NCBI GenBank assembly: GCA_963805525.1
Contig: CAWDUT010000006.1
Location: 1,054,001 to 1,118,000, forward strand
DNA length: 64,000 bases
From: DASQFQ01 sp963805525
GTDB lineage: Bacteria > Actinomycetota > Thermoleophilia > Solirubrobacterales > Solirubrobacteraceae
Direction: 5' to 3'
Made by a program: the position numbers and the translations under genes. The notes beneath the pieces are model-generated. The model did no database searches. It had not been told where the DNA came from and saw nothing but the letters and a program-made list of their open reading frames with translations. Within the stretch, counting starts at the first letter, position 1; each line of letters starts with the position of its first letter. Below are positions 25,252-33,662 of the stretch, piece after piece.

Positions 25252-26633
25252 GATGCGACGGCGGCCGGCGCCCCCAGCGAGCGCGGCACGAAGCGCCCGT
25301 GGCCCGGGGCGGTGCGGATCTCGCCGCGGTCGTAGACCAGCGTCCCGCGGCAGTACGTCTGGCGCACGCTGCCGGTCGAGGACTCGCCCTCGAACAGGTC
25401 GTAGTCGACGTTCATGTGCGAGGTGCGGGTCGAGAACTCGAACGGCGTGGCCGGGTCGAAGATCACCAGGTCGGCGTCCATCCCCGGCGCGATCGTGCCC
25501 TTCTTGGCGAGGCCGAAGCGGCGCGCGATCGTCGTCGAGGTCAGGTCAACGAGCTGCGACGGCGTGATCCGCCCGCCGGCCACGCCGAGGTCCCACAGCT
25601 TCACGAGCCGGTGCTGGATCATCGCCAGGCCGTTCGGGATCTTCGAGAAGTCGTCGCGGCCGAGCGCCTTCTGCTCGCTGTTGAACGGGCAGTGGTCGGT
25701 CGAGACGCTCTCCAGCGTGCCGTTCTGCATCGCGAGCCACAGCAGCTCCCAGTTGCGCTCCTCGCGCAGCGGCGGCGAGCAGACGTAGCGCGCGCCCTCG
25801 AAGTCGGGCCGCTCGAGGTCGTGGATCGTGTTGGTCAGGTACTGCAGGCAGGTCTCGCCGGACACCTGCACGCCGCGCGCCTTCCCGCGCGCGATCTCGT
25901 CGGCCGCCAGGCCGCAGGTGACGTGGACGATGAAGACGCTCGCGTTCGCCAGCTCGGCGAGCCGCACGGAGCGGTGGGTCGCCTCCGCCTCGAGGATCTC
26001 CGGCCGCGTGTAGGCGTGGTAGATCGGGTCGGTCTGGCCCGCCGCCAGCGCGCGCTCGACCAGCACGTCGATCGCCCACCCGTTCTCGCAGTGCACCATC
26101 GTCAGCGCGTTGAGGTCGCGCGTGGTCTCGAGCACCCGGAAGAACAGGTCGTCGTCGATCATCAGCACGCCCTTGTAGGCGAGGAAGACCTTGAAGCTCG
26201 CGATGCCCTGCTCGACCATCCGCGGCATGTCGGCGAACGTGCCCTCGTCGGCCTGCGTGATCGCGACGTGGAAGCCGTAGTCGACGTGCGCGGCGCCCAC
26301 CGCGCGCTCCTGCCACTCGTCGAGCGAGGACTGCAGGCCGCCGCCCTCCTGCTGGATCACGAAGTCGACGATGCACGTGGTGCCGCCGGCGGCGGCCGCG
26401 CGAGTGCCGGTGTCGTAGTCGTCGATCGAGCGCGTGCCGCCGAACGGCATCGCCATGTGGGTGTGGTTGTCGATCAGGCCCGGGAGGACGAAGCAGCCGG
26501 TCGCGTCGACGACCTCGGCTCCGGTGTCGCCCACGTCCCCGACCGCGACGATCTCCTCGCCGTCGATCAGGACGTCGGCGACCGACGCGTGGCTGGCGGA
26601 CACGACCGTGCCGCCGCGGATGAGCGTGCTCAT
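25248..26633 (-). CDS. Dihydropyrimidinase / D-hydantoinase
   Basis: 461-residue cyclic amidohydrolase. Metal-binding residues appear in GLIDNHTHMAMPFGG, the carboxylated lysine in SFKVFLAYKGVLM, and further ligands in TMVHCENG, FIVHVTCG and VSTDHCPFN. N- and C-terminal beta-sandwich halves (TLIRGGTVVSAS, DADLVIFDP) are present. It hydrolyses the ring amide of dihydropyrimidines or 5-substituted hydantoins. ATG 26633 overlaps the stop of the oxidoreductase gene as ATGA, and its own stop overlaps the carbamoylase, so the three act as one translational unit. Confidence 0.9.
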   Translation of the reverse strand: MSTLIRGGTVVSASHASVADVLIDGEEIVAVGDVGDTGAEVVDATGCFVLPGLIDNHTHMAMPFGGTRSIDDYDTGTRAAAAGGTTCIVDFVIQQEGGGLQSSLDEWQERAVGAAHVDYGFHVAITQADEGTFADMPRMVEQGIASFKVFLAYKGVLMIDDDLFFRVLETTRDLNALTMVHCENGWAIDVLVERALAAGQTDPIYHAYTRPEILEAEATHRSVRLAELANASVFIVHVTCGLAADEIARGKARGVQVSGETCLQYLTNTIHDLERPDFEGARYVCSPPLREERNWELLWLAMQNGTLESVSTDHCPFNSEQKALGRDDFSKIPNGLAMIQHRLVKLWDLGVAGGRITPSQLVDLTSTTIARRFGLAKKGTIAPGMDADLVIFDPATPFEFSTRTSHMNVDYDLFEGESSTGSVRQTYCRGTLVYDRGEIRTAPGHGRFVPRSLGAPAAVAS

Positions 26634-27652
26634 GAAGTACCTCCGGTGAAGCGCGGGATGATCTCCCGGCCGTAGCTCTCGAGGGTGTGCTCCTGGCCCT
26701 CGGTCATCAGGTAGACGTTGAACTGGTCGACGCCGATCGACTCGAGCTCGGCGAGCTTCTCCGCCGCCTGGTCCGGCGTGCCCAGCACGCAGAAGCGGTC
26801 GCAGATCTCGTCGCTCACGAACGCGCCGTGCTTGGCGCCGGTGCGCGAGTGCTCGTCGTAGTCGTAGCCGGTCTCGTCGGGGACGTAGTCGGTCAGCGCG
26901 CGCGGGACGACCTCGCCGCCGGCGCCGTAGCGGGCGATCAGGTCCTTGACGTGGTTGGAGACCATCGCCGGGAACCAGCGCACCTGATCGCGGGCGAACG
27001 CGAGGTCGTTGCCGATGTGGCTCGGGGCGCAGACGATGCACTTGAGCGCGGCGGGGTCGCGCCCCGCCTCCTCGGCCGCCTTGCGGGCGGTGCTCATCGT
27101 CCACTGGATGATGTCCGGGTCGGCGAGCTGGATGATCACGCCGTCGCCGTGGCGGCCTGCGATCGCGAGCACCTTCGGCCCGTAGCCGGCGACGTGCATC
27201 TCGATCTCCGGCAGGTCGCGCCGCGCCCACCCGAGCTTCAGGTCCGTGTCGTTCCAGTGCACCTGCTCGCCGTTCATGAACGGCTTGATGAGCTTCAAGG
27301 TCTCCTCGAAGCGGCCGACCGGCACGGGCTTCTGGCCGATCACGCGGCGGGCCGAGTCGCCGCGGCCGATGCCCATGATCATGCGGCCCTCGGAGATGTC
27401 CTGGAGCGTCGCGTACGCGCTCGCGACGACGGTGGGGTCGCGCGTGCCGGGGTTGGTGACCATGTGGCCGAGCTTCATCCGCTCGGTCGCCTGCGCGGCG
27501 AGCGCGAGCGTCGGGAACGAGTCCTGCCACAGGACGTGCGAGTCGTACGTCCAGCCGTATTCGAAGCCGTGGCGCTCCGCGAGCTGCAGCAGCTCGAGGA
27601 AGCGCCCGTAGGGCGGATCCGGGAGGACGGTGACGCCGAAGCTCAGGCCCAC
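26630..27652 (-). CDS. LLM-class F420-dependent oxidoreductase (CPS_4043-like)
   Basis: 340-residue luciferase-like TIM barrel. FGVTVLPDPPYGRFLELLQLAE, YGWTYDSHVLWQD, KLGHMVTNPGTRDPTV, GRMIMGIGRGDSARRVIG and VLGTPDQAAEKLAELE are the pattern of the group usually named F420-dependent oxidoreductase, CPS_4043 family, which is typically encoded beside dihydropyrimidinases. Here it is the first gene of such an operon. It could supply a dihydropyrimidine or act on an N-substituted hydantoin; the reaction is unproven. GTG 27652. FMN instead of F420 as cofactor is possible, since the family split is not reliable by eye. Confidence 0.85.
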   Translation of the reverse strand: MGLSFGVTVLPDPPYGRFLELLQLAERHGFEYGWTYDSHVLWQDSFPTLALAAQATERMKLGHMVTNPGTRDPTVVASAYATLQDISEGRMIMGIGRGDSARRVIGQKPVPVGRFEETLKLIKPFMNGEQVHWNDTDLKLGWARRDLPEIEMHVAGYGPKVLAIAGRHGDGVIIQLADPDIIQWTMSTARKAAEEAGRDPAALKCIVCAPSHIGNDLAFARDQVRWFPAMVSNHVKDLIARYGAGGEVVPRALTDYVPDETGYDYDEHSRTGAKHGAFVSDEICDRFCVLGTPDQAAEKLAELESIGVDQFNVYLMTEGQEHTLESYGREIIPRFTGGTS

Positions 27653-27673
27653 CCCGGCATCACATCACGTTGC

Positions 27674-27708
27674 CACTCGGGGTGCCGGGACGACCGGCAC
27701 CCCGAGTG
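27674..27708. terminator. Perfect 15-bp hairpin between two minus-strand units
   Basis: CACTCGGGGTGCCGG (27674-27688) and its exact complement (27694-27708) enclose a five-base loop GACGA. It begins six bases after the stop of the membrane-protein gene and lies 22 bases ahead of the hydantoin operon, so it ends the former transcript. No T-run follows, as is common in GC-rich actinobacteria. Confidence 0.8.
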
Positions 27709-27713
27709 CGCTG

Positions 27714-28154
27714 CTACGTGGCGACGTGCGTACGCAGCCGGGCTCGGCGTGCGACCAGCACCGCGATCACGAGGAGGCAGGCGCCCCCCAGGCCGAGCGC
27801 GATCATCGTCCACGGTGCGCCGTCGTCGGTGCTGACCGGCGGACCCGCCTGCTGGGCCGCCGAAGGCGTGGGGTACGAGATGTCGCCCGAGTAGTAGGCG
27901 TCGCGTCCGCGGATCTCGCCGGGCGTGTACCCGGGCGTGAACTGCGACTCGGTCGTCGTTGGGATGCGACGTGACTGCGACGCGCGGAGCCGGCGCAGGT
28001 CCTGTAGGCGGTCCGACTTCGCCGCCGCCGTTGCCGCTGCGTTACGGGCTTGCGGCGAGAGCGTGTCGGCGGGTCGGGCGTTCGCCGCCGGTGCGGCGAG
28101 CGCGCTGACCGCGAGCGCGGCGACCAGCGTGAGGGTGAGGCTGTGACGGGGCAT
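27714..28154 (-). CDS. Secreted, C-terminally membrane-anchored hypothetical protein
   Basis: 146 residues. A signal peptide (PRHSLTLTLVAALAVSALA, cleavage near ANA) precedes an Ala/Arg-rich helical segment (ARNAAATAAAKSDRLQDLRR), a Pro/Thr/Tyr-rich stretch (YTPGEIRGRDAYYSGDISYP) and a single C-terminal membrane helix (MIALGLGGACLLVIAVLVA) with a basic cytoplasmic end. I recognise no enzymatic domain; a cell-surface protein is likely. It shares a 27-base spaced motif in its upstream region with the adjacent SARP regulator, suggesting that regulator controls it. Confidence 0.7.
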   Translation of the reverse strand: MPRHSLTLTLVAALAVSALAAPAANARPADTLSPQARNAAATAAAKSDRLQDLRRLRASQSRRIPTTTESQFTPGYTPGEIRGRDAYYSGDISYPTPSAAQQAGPPVSTDDGAPWTMIALGLGGACLLVIAVLVARRARLRTHVAT

Positions 28155-28221
28155 GCGGGCCCTCCTGGAGCCGGGAGGTCGCGGGGCGCGATCTCGTTGA
28201 CGCCACGGTGGCCCTGCCCGC

Positions 28222-28248
28222 TTGCAATGCGCGTGCGTTCCGCTTACA
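28222..28248 (+). promoter_or_regulatory. Spaced motif TTGCA-N7-TGCGTTCCGCTT-N-CA, copy 1
   Basis: Lies 68-94 bases upstream of the membrane-protein start (28154) and overlaps the stop codon of the SARP gene. The second copy, in opposite orientation, precedes the SARP gene at 31195-31221. Nineteen specified positions agree between the two copies. Confidence 0.5.
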
Positions 28249-31156
28249 GACCGGCGCGCGCCGCCACGAACCCGAGCTCGATGCGCTCCGGCGGCGTGAG
28301 GCGCAGACCGGCATGGAAGGCCCGCTCCCACGTCACCGGATCGCAGCGCTCCCGCGCCATCGCCCGCGCACCCGCCTCGAGGTGCTGCTCGAGCTGGTCC
28401 GCCATCGCTCTCCGCGAGCGCACCGCGCTCGCGGCGCCCACCAGACGCCCGGCCCGCGTGTCCTGCCCGTCGCGTGCGGCGAGCATGGCGAGTGCGAGCA
28501 GAACCCACGACAGTCCGGGGGTGATTCCGCGGGTCCGGTAGGCGGCGAGCGCGGTGCGGAACTGGCGGCGGGCCGTCTCGTGATCCCCGCTTTCGAGTGC
28601 CACAACGCCGGAGATGGCGACCGCGGTCACGGACTCCGCGCGGTGGTCGTCCACCAGGCTGCGTCCGATCATGTCTCGCGCCTCGTCGAGATCACCGCGC
28701 AACAGCGCGTGGTAGCCATGTTGCTCCCACAGCCGAGCGAGGCTACGCAGATCGCCGCCACGCTCCAGATGGTCCGCGGCCTGCTCGGCGATCCGGCTCG
28801 CTTCCGCCGGGTTGGGCTCGGTCCCGAACAGGAGGTGCAGCGCGAGGCCGAGCGTCCTGTCACGCGTTTCGTCGTCGATTGACTCAGCGATGCGGACGGC
28901 CTCGAGGGCCGCCCTACGCGCCGCGTCGACGTCCTGCCGATCGAGGTGCGTGAAGCCGCTCAGAATGTGGAAGTGCGCCTTCCTCTCCGTGTCGTCGGTC
29001 GTTCGCAGGACGTTCCAGGCGCGTTCTTGGATGTCGAGGATGCGGTCGAAGTCCTCCTCGGGCCACAGCAGGTAGCCCAGGGCTTGCCAGCCCATCGCGC
29101 GAATCTCGGGCGCTATCCGCTCGTCGTCCTGATCGAGCGCCCATTCCAGCCAGCCGCGAGCCTCGCTCCATAGGCCGCGGTCGAACCACCACTCGTCGAT
29201 TGCACCGACGATCCGCAACACCGGCTCGGGCTCGCCTGCCGCCTGCGCTCGCGCGAGCGCGCGCCGGAGGTTCGCGGCCTCGGCGTCGATGCGCAGCCCC
29301 CAGCCGATCTGGTCGGCCCCCATGAGCTCGGGTCCCACCGTTTCGGAGAACTCGACGAAATAGCGCTCGTGGCGGCGCTCGACGGCCTGCGCGTCCGGGA
29401 GTGCGGCGAGCCGCTCGGCCGCGTACTGGCGAATCGGCTCGAGCATCACCAGCCGCGTCTCGCCGTCGCGACCGCGCCGTCGGGTCAGCATGCTCTTCGC
29501 GAGCAGGCCCTCGATGACGTCGAGCGTGACGCCGGTGACCTGCTCGGCGGCGTCCGGGCTGCAGCCTCCGGCGAAGACTGCGAAACGTGCGAAGGCCGCC
29601 GCCTCCTCGTCCTCGAGGAGCGCATGGCTCCAGTCGAGCGTTGCCCGCAACGTCTGGTGGCGTGCCGGGGCGTCACGCGGACCCGAGCCCAGGCTGGAGA
29701 GGATGCCCTCGAGCCGGCTGGCGATCTCCTCCGGCGACAGCACGCTCGTCCGGGCGGCCGCGAGCTCGATGGCGAGCGGCAGCGCGCCGACGCGCTCACA
29801 CACCGTCGCGATCGCCGCGGCGCTGGAGGCTGTGAGCGGGAACCCCGGATCGCGTGCCGTCGCGTGCGTGATGAACAGCGCGGTCGCAGGTGCGGCGGCG
29901 ACCGCGGCGGGCTCCTGGGACTCGGGCAGCTCCAGCGGATCGACGACGCAGCGCTGCTCTCGCTGCAGGTCGAGCGCGGCGCGGCTGGTCGCCAGCAGCT
30001 TGAGCCGCGGGGCGGCGTTCAACAACTCGGACACGAGCGGCGCTGCCGCCAGCAGGTGCTCGAAGTTGTCGAGCACGATCAGTTGCTCGCGCGGCGCGAC
30101 CAGCTGCATCAGCGTCCGTAAGGTCGGCGTTCCCGGCTCCTCCCGACCGCCCAGCGCCTCGAGAATCGCGTCGGGGACGCGGCGAGGGTCCGGCACCGCG
30201 GCGAGGTCCACGAACGCCGCACCGTGGGAGAGCCGCTCCCCCAGCCGATGGGCTGCCTCGATCGCGAGGCTCGTCTTACCCACGCCCCCGACGCCGATGA
30301 GCGTCACGAGTTGCGCGCCGTCGCGCTGCAGGAGCCCCACGACTTGCCCGGCGGCCTCACCGCGACCGAGCAGGGTGGCGCGTCGCGCCGGCAGATGGGC
30401 CGTGCGCGAGGCGCGGTCGAGCGACGGGGACTGCGCGAGGATCTCGGCCTGCAGCACTTTCAGCGCCGAGCTCGGCTCGAGCCCGAGCTCGTCGGCGAGA
30501 TGCGCCCGCAGCCGGGCGTAGGCGTCCAAGGCGTCGGCTTGCCGACCGCTGCGGTACAGGGCGAGCATGAGGAGCGCGTGCAGCCGCTCCCGCACCGGAT
30601 CGGCGGCCACGAGCTGCTGGAGCTCGCCCACCACCTCCGCCTGGTGCCCGGCTGCCAGATCGGCTTCCACGCGCGTCTCGATGGCGGCGAGCCGCTTTTC
30701 CTCCAAGCGCGCGATCTCTGCGCCGGCGAACGGGGCGGCGGCGACATCGACCAACGCCGGCCCGCGCCAGAGCGCGAGCGCCTCGCGGAGGACCTCCGCC
30801 GCCCGCGCGGCATCGCCGCTCTGCATCCGCTCGTGACCTTGGGCGACCAGCCGCTCGAAGCAGTCGGCGTCGAGCTCACCCTGCCCGACGTGTAGGCGGT
30901 ACCCGCCGCCGGTCGTCGACAGAACCTCGGCGTTGCCGAGCGTCTTGCGCAGACGCGACACGTGGACGTGGAGCGCCTTGACCGCGTCGGCGCCCGCGTC
31001 GTCACCCCACAAGCCCATCGCCAGACGCTCGGCGCTCACGGTCTCGTTCGCGTGCAGCAGCAGCACGGCCAACAGGGCCCGGGGCTTCGGGCCGCCCAGC
31101 ACCACCACGTCGCCGCCGGCGCGGACCTCGAGCGGGCCAAGGATCCCGAACTCCAT
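28244..31156 (-). CDS. SARP/AfsR-type transcriptional regulator with NB-ARC ATPase and TPR domains
   Basis: 970 residues. Residues 1-92 are an OmpR-type winged helix (MEFGILGPLEVRAGG, RALLAVLLLHANETVSAERL, HVHVSRLRKTLG), residues 97-242 the bacterial transcriptional activation domain (DADCFERLVAQG, LHALLMLALYRSGRQADALD), then an NB-ARC/STAND ATPase with P-loop GVGGVGKTS at 288-296 and QLIVLDNFEHLL as Walker B. The C-terminal 400 residues are helical repeats (TPR-like). ATG 31156 is the normal start of the DNA-binding domain. Such proteins activate secondary-metabolite or stress genes after an unknown signal; no biosynthetic cluster is beside it. Confidence 0.9.
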   Translation of the reverse strand: MEFGILGPLEVRAGGDVVVLGGPKPRALLAVLLLHANETVSAERLAMGLWGDDAGADAVKALHVHVSRLRKTLGNAEVLSTTGGGYRLHVGQGELDADCFERLVAQGHERMQSGDAARAAEVLREALALWRGPALVDVAAAPFAGAEIARLEEKRLAAIETRVEADLAAGHQAEVVGELQQLVAADPVRERLHALLMLALYRSGRQADALDAYARLRAHLADELGLEPSSALKVLQAEILAQSPSLDRASRTAHLPARRATLLGRGEAAGQVVGLLQRDGAQLVTLIGVGGVGKTSLAIEAAHRLGERLSHGAAFVDLAAVPDPRRVPDAILEALGGREEPGTPTLRTLMQLVAPREQLIVLDNFEHLLAAAPLVSELLNAAPRLKLLATSRAALDLQREQRCVVDPLELPESQEPAAVAAAPATALFITHATARDPGFPLTASSAAAIATVCERVGALPLAIELAAARTSVLSPEEIASRLEGILSSLGSGPRDAPARHQTLRATLDWSHALLEDEEAAAFARFAVFAGGCSPDAAEQVTGVTLDVIEGLLAKSMLTRRRGRDGETRLVMLEPIRQYAAERLAALPDAQAVERRHERYFVEFSETVGPELMGADQIGWGLRIDAEAANLRRALARAQAAGEPEPVLRIVGAIDEWWFDRGLWSEARGWLEWALDQDDERIAPEIRAMGWQALGYLLWPEEDFDRILDIQERAWNVLRTTDDTERKAHFHILSGFTHLDRQDVDAARRAALEAVRIAESIDDETRDRTLGLALHLLFGTEPNPAEASRIAEQAADHLERGGDLRSLARLWEQHGYHALLRGDLDEARDMIGRSLVDDHRAESVTAVAISGVVALESGDHETARRQFRTALAAYRTRGITPGLSWVLLALAMLAARDGQDTRAGRLVGAASAVRSRRAMADQLEQHLEAGARAMARERCDPVTWERAFHAGLRLTPPERIELGFVAARAGL

Positions 31157-31194
31157 CTCGTCCGTACACGACCCTACTCCGCGTGCAGCGAGGG

Positions 31195-31221
31195 TGAAAG
31201 CGGAACGCAAGCCTCCTGCAA
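31195..31221 (-). promoter_or_regulatory. Spaced motif TTGCA-N7-TGCGTTCCGCTT-N-CA, copy 2
   Basis: Read on the minus strand it lies 39-65 bases upstream of the SARP start at 31156, the position expected for an autoregulatory site. See copy 1 at 28222-28248. Confidence 0.5.
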
Positions 31222-31314
31222 TCAGCGGCCGCGACCGTGGCCGGCATGATCACTCAACTCACACCCGCTCTGGCCCGCACGCTGATCGGCGAGCGCGTGG
31301 CCCCGTCGCCGAGA

Positions 31315-32523
31315 TCAGATTCGCTGCGCGCTGAGGTAGCAGAGCCCCGGCGACCAGCCCGCGGCTTTCGACTTCTGCGCGAGCGCGGCGCGCTGCGTCG
31401 CCTGCTCGGGCGTCGGGGCTAGAGGCGGCGTCTCGCCGTTCGTCCCCGGGATGCGGCCGGACTCCGGCGGCGCGCCCGGCACGTAGTGCTCGCCGCGGTA
31501 GCGCAGGATGTCGATCCCGCGCTGGTAGTCGATCGAGTAGAGGACGTCGTCCTTGCCCGCCCACTTCGCCGATGACGACGAGCTGCCGAGCGACAGGAAG
31601 TAGCCCTGCTCCTTGATGCTGCCGTCTGAGCCGATCTGCATGAAGCGCACGCCGTCCTCGTACTCCGAGAGCGCCACGAGGCCGCCGTCGTGGAACGAGG
31701 GGTGCTCCTGGAACCAGTGCACGGAGCAGCCGAGCGCCCCGGCCACCGGCTTGCCGTCGGCGTAGACGCCGTTGCGCGGCCAGCGCGCCGAGTGCACGAA
31801 CTTGGCGGCGGCGCCGGTGTAGAGGACCTTCGGGTGCGCGGGCGAGCCGCCGTCCTCCGCGTTGACGGAGATCGCGGCGAACGGCTGGCAGGCGGTCAGC
31901 AGCACGCCGGGCCGGATCTCGCGGATGTGGTGGCAGCTCTTCTCGTGGACGCCCTGCGCGCGCAGCTCGTCGATCCAGTTGCCGATCACCTTCGGCGCCT
32001 GGCCGTCGAGGATGTTGCGGGCGTCGATGATCGTGCCGGCCTTGCCGTAGAAGTACTGGCAGTCGAGCGTGCAGGCGGCCGTGTGGTTGGCGATCGGGAT
32101 CGTCCCGACCTGCTTGATGTTGGCCGGGTCGCGCACGTCGAAGAACTGCACGCAGCCGTCGGGCGCCATCGCCGCCACGCACTCGGGCACGCCGAAGGAG
32201 TAGAAGTCGCTCGCGACCGCCAGCACCTTGCCGTTGGTCGGCACCTCCTCGTTCTCCCACGCGACGTTGACTTTCATGCCGCCGAGCGGCTTCGGCGTCG
32301 TGGGGTCGGAGATGTCGTAGATCGAGATGTTCTTGCCCGAGGTGACGAACAGGCGGTCGCCGACCACCTTCGCGCCGGTGGTGAGGCCGACGTCCTGCTG
32401 GATCGAGCCCAGGTACTCGACGTTCTTCGACATCACCGCGTCCTGGACCGTGACGGCGGACGCAGGGGCGGCGAAGGCAAGCGCCGCGATGCAGGCAGGC
32501 AGGAGCGCGCGAAGTGACCTCAT
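31315..32523 (-). CDS. Secreted LVIVD/beta-propeller-like protein
   Basis: 402 residues with a signal peptide (RSLRALLPACIAALAFAAPASA). Repeated blades of the LVIVD type are visible: GDRLFVTSGKNISIYDISDP, GCVQFFDVRDPANIKQVG, GGLVALSEYEDGVRFMQIG and DDVLYSIDYQRGIDILRY. Two CxxxxC pairs (VPECVAAMAPDGC, ACTLDC) may be disulfides. Such proteins are extracellular propellers of unknown binding function. ATG 32523 is the natural signal-peptide start; the open frame further upstream is unconserved. Confidence 0.78.
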   Translation of the reverse strand: MRSLRALLPACIAALAFAAPASAVTVQDAVMSKNVEYLGSIQQDVGLTTGAKVVGDRLFVTSGKNISIYDISDPTTPKPLGGMKVNVAWENEEVPTNGKVLAVASDFYSFGVPECVAAMAPDGCVQFFDVRDPANIKQVGTIPIANHTAACTLDCQYFYGKAGTIIDARNILDGQAPKVIGNWIDELRAQGVHEKSCHHIREIRPGVLLTACQPFAAISVNAEDGGSPAHPKVLYTGAAAKFVHSARWPRNGVYADGKPVAGALGCSVHWFQEHPSFHDGGLVALSEYEDGVRFMQIGSDGSIKEQGYFLSLGSSSSSAKWAGKDDVLYSIDYQRGIDILRYRGEHYVPGAPPESGRIPGTNGETPPLAPTPEQATQRAALAQKSKAAGWSPGLCYLSAQRI

Positions 32524-32605
32524 GGCGGCTCCAACGCGGGTACCCGCTAGGACTTGCCGCATGCCGTGCGCTCCGCGCGGGTGACCCGCTGCGAGGTCCG
32601 CGTGC

Positions 32606-32635
32606 GCTCCCGGGCCGCGACCGCGGCCCGGGAGC
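32606..32635. terminator. Perfect GC hairpin after the duplicated secreted protein gene
   Basis: GCTCCCGGGCCGCG at 32606-32619 and its exact complement at 32622-32635, 13 bases beyond the stop of the minus-strand gene at 32649. It separates that gene from the LVIVD gene downstream. Confidence 0.75.
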
Positions 32636-32648
32636 AAGCGTCCGGTGG

Positions 32649-33506
32649 TTAGCCGGTCGCGGCGGTGTACTTCGTCATGGGCATCGTGGCGCGCCACGCG
32701 GTGCCGTCGGTGTCCAAGCCGCGGACCCACAGCCTGAACGTGCCGGTGACGGATTTGGACCCGATCCGGCCGGCGAGGTTCCAGTCGTACATCGTGGTGC
32801 CGTCTGGCTCGCTCCAGTTCTCACCGAAGCGCCCGCTCTTGATCGGGAAGTTCATCAGCCACTCATTCGAGGCCCAGTAGCCCGGCGGCGCCGTGTCATC
32901 CGTGTAGCAGGAGAGTCCGAGCTCGGTGACCTTCCGGTGCGCGCGGTCCACGGTGATGACGATCGGCAGCCGCGCGGCGGTGGAGCCGCCGTAGATGCGG
33001 CCCGCCGCCCGACGCGCGGTCCACTTGATGCGCGTGCCGGATGCGACGGCGCTGTGTGTCTGGCTGTCGACCACGGACGCCTTCAGCGTGCCCGTGGCCT
33101 TGCGCGGCTTGAGCGAACCGGCCAGGTTCACGCTGACGAGCATCGTGGGGTCCCCGCTGGCTTGGACCGCGACCAGGCCGGCGAAGCGCCCGTGGCCATT
33201 CTGCGTGGTGAAGAGCGTGCCCAGCGGGATCCGGTCCGGGTCGATGGCCGTGGCGCGGACCTTCGCGCTGGTGCCCGCGGCCCACCAGTCATCCGTGCTG
33301 TCGACCCGGACCCGGAAGACCGCGCCGGTGATCTTCTTGCCTCTGGCGTCGGTGGTGATCACGATGGGGTCGCCCGCCTTTGTCGATCCGGCGTAGACGC
33401 CCTGACGTGCCAGTGCGGTGCCGCTGGGGACCAGCGCCACGAGGGCGGTGAGGAGCGCCGCCGCGATTGCGCGCGTGGCGTGGTTGCCGATGGTGCGAGA
33501 TGGCAT
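32649..33506 (-). CDS. Secreted hypothetical protein with two tandem related domains
   Basis: 285 residues with a signal peptide (about 1-34, ending TALA). The mature part contains two related units, residues 37-165 and 171-281. Each opens VYAGST/IYGGST followed by DPIVITTD or LPIVITVD and a beta-rich core, and each contains a NLAGSLKPRKATGTL or NLAGRIGSKSVTGTF strand pair. Two free-standing Cys are not evident (one Cys at 200). No family name can be given; the fold looks all-beta. ATG 33506 is preceded by GAGGAGGCAGCC, a good ribosome site. Confidence 0.7.
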   Translation of the reverse strand: MPSRTIGNHATRAIAAALLTALVALVPSGTALARQGVYAGSTKAGDPIVITTDARGKKITGAVFRVRVDSTDDWWAAGTSAKVRATAIDPDRIPLGTLFTTQNGHGRFAGLVAVQASGDPTMLVSVNLAGSLKPRKATGTLKASVVDSQTHSAVASGTRIKWTARRAAGRIYGGSTAARLPIVITVDRAHRKVTELGLSCYTDDTAPPGYWASNEWLMNFPIKSGRFGENWSEPDGTTMYDWNLAGRIGSKSVTGTFRLWVRGLDTDGTAWRATMPMTKYTAATG

Positions 33507-33649
33507 GGCTGCCTCCTCTCAGTCGCGACGCCGGATGGGCGGTCGCCACAGGGACAGATCTCTCTATTGGTAATGGTGCGCCGAACATTGAGGCGGGGCA
33601 TCGGGGAGCCGGTCCCCTCTTCGGCGTAGTCGCCCGCACGCGTTGCGGG

Positions 33650-33655
33650 TAGCTT
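33650..33655 (+). promoter_or_regulatory. TAGCTT -10 element, leaderless start of the PhaZ-like gene
   Basis: TAGCTT is separated by exactly seven bases from TTG 33663, the spacing also seen at 21251, 43311, 45878 and 61695. Confidence 0.5.
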
Positions 33656-33662
33656 GCCGGTC

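Noticed and set aside
31237..31422. Short plus-strand frame beginning AGMITQLTPALARTLIGERV between the SARP and LVIVD genes
   Set aside because: Its first 30 residues look like the start of a small actinobacterial protein, but the rest overlaps the LVIVD gene antisense and turns Arg-rich; at most a remnant, with no ribosome site.
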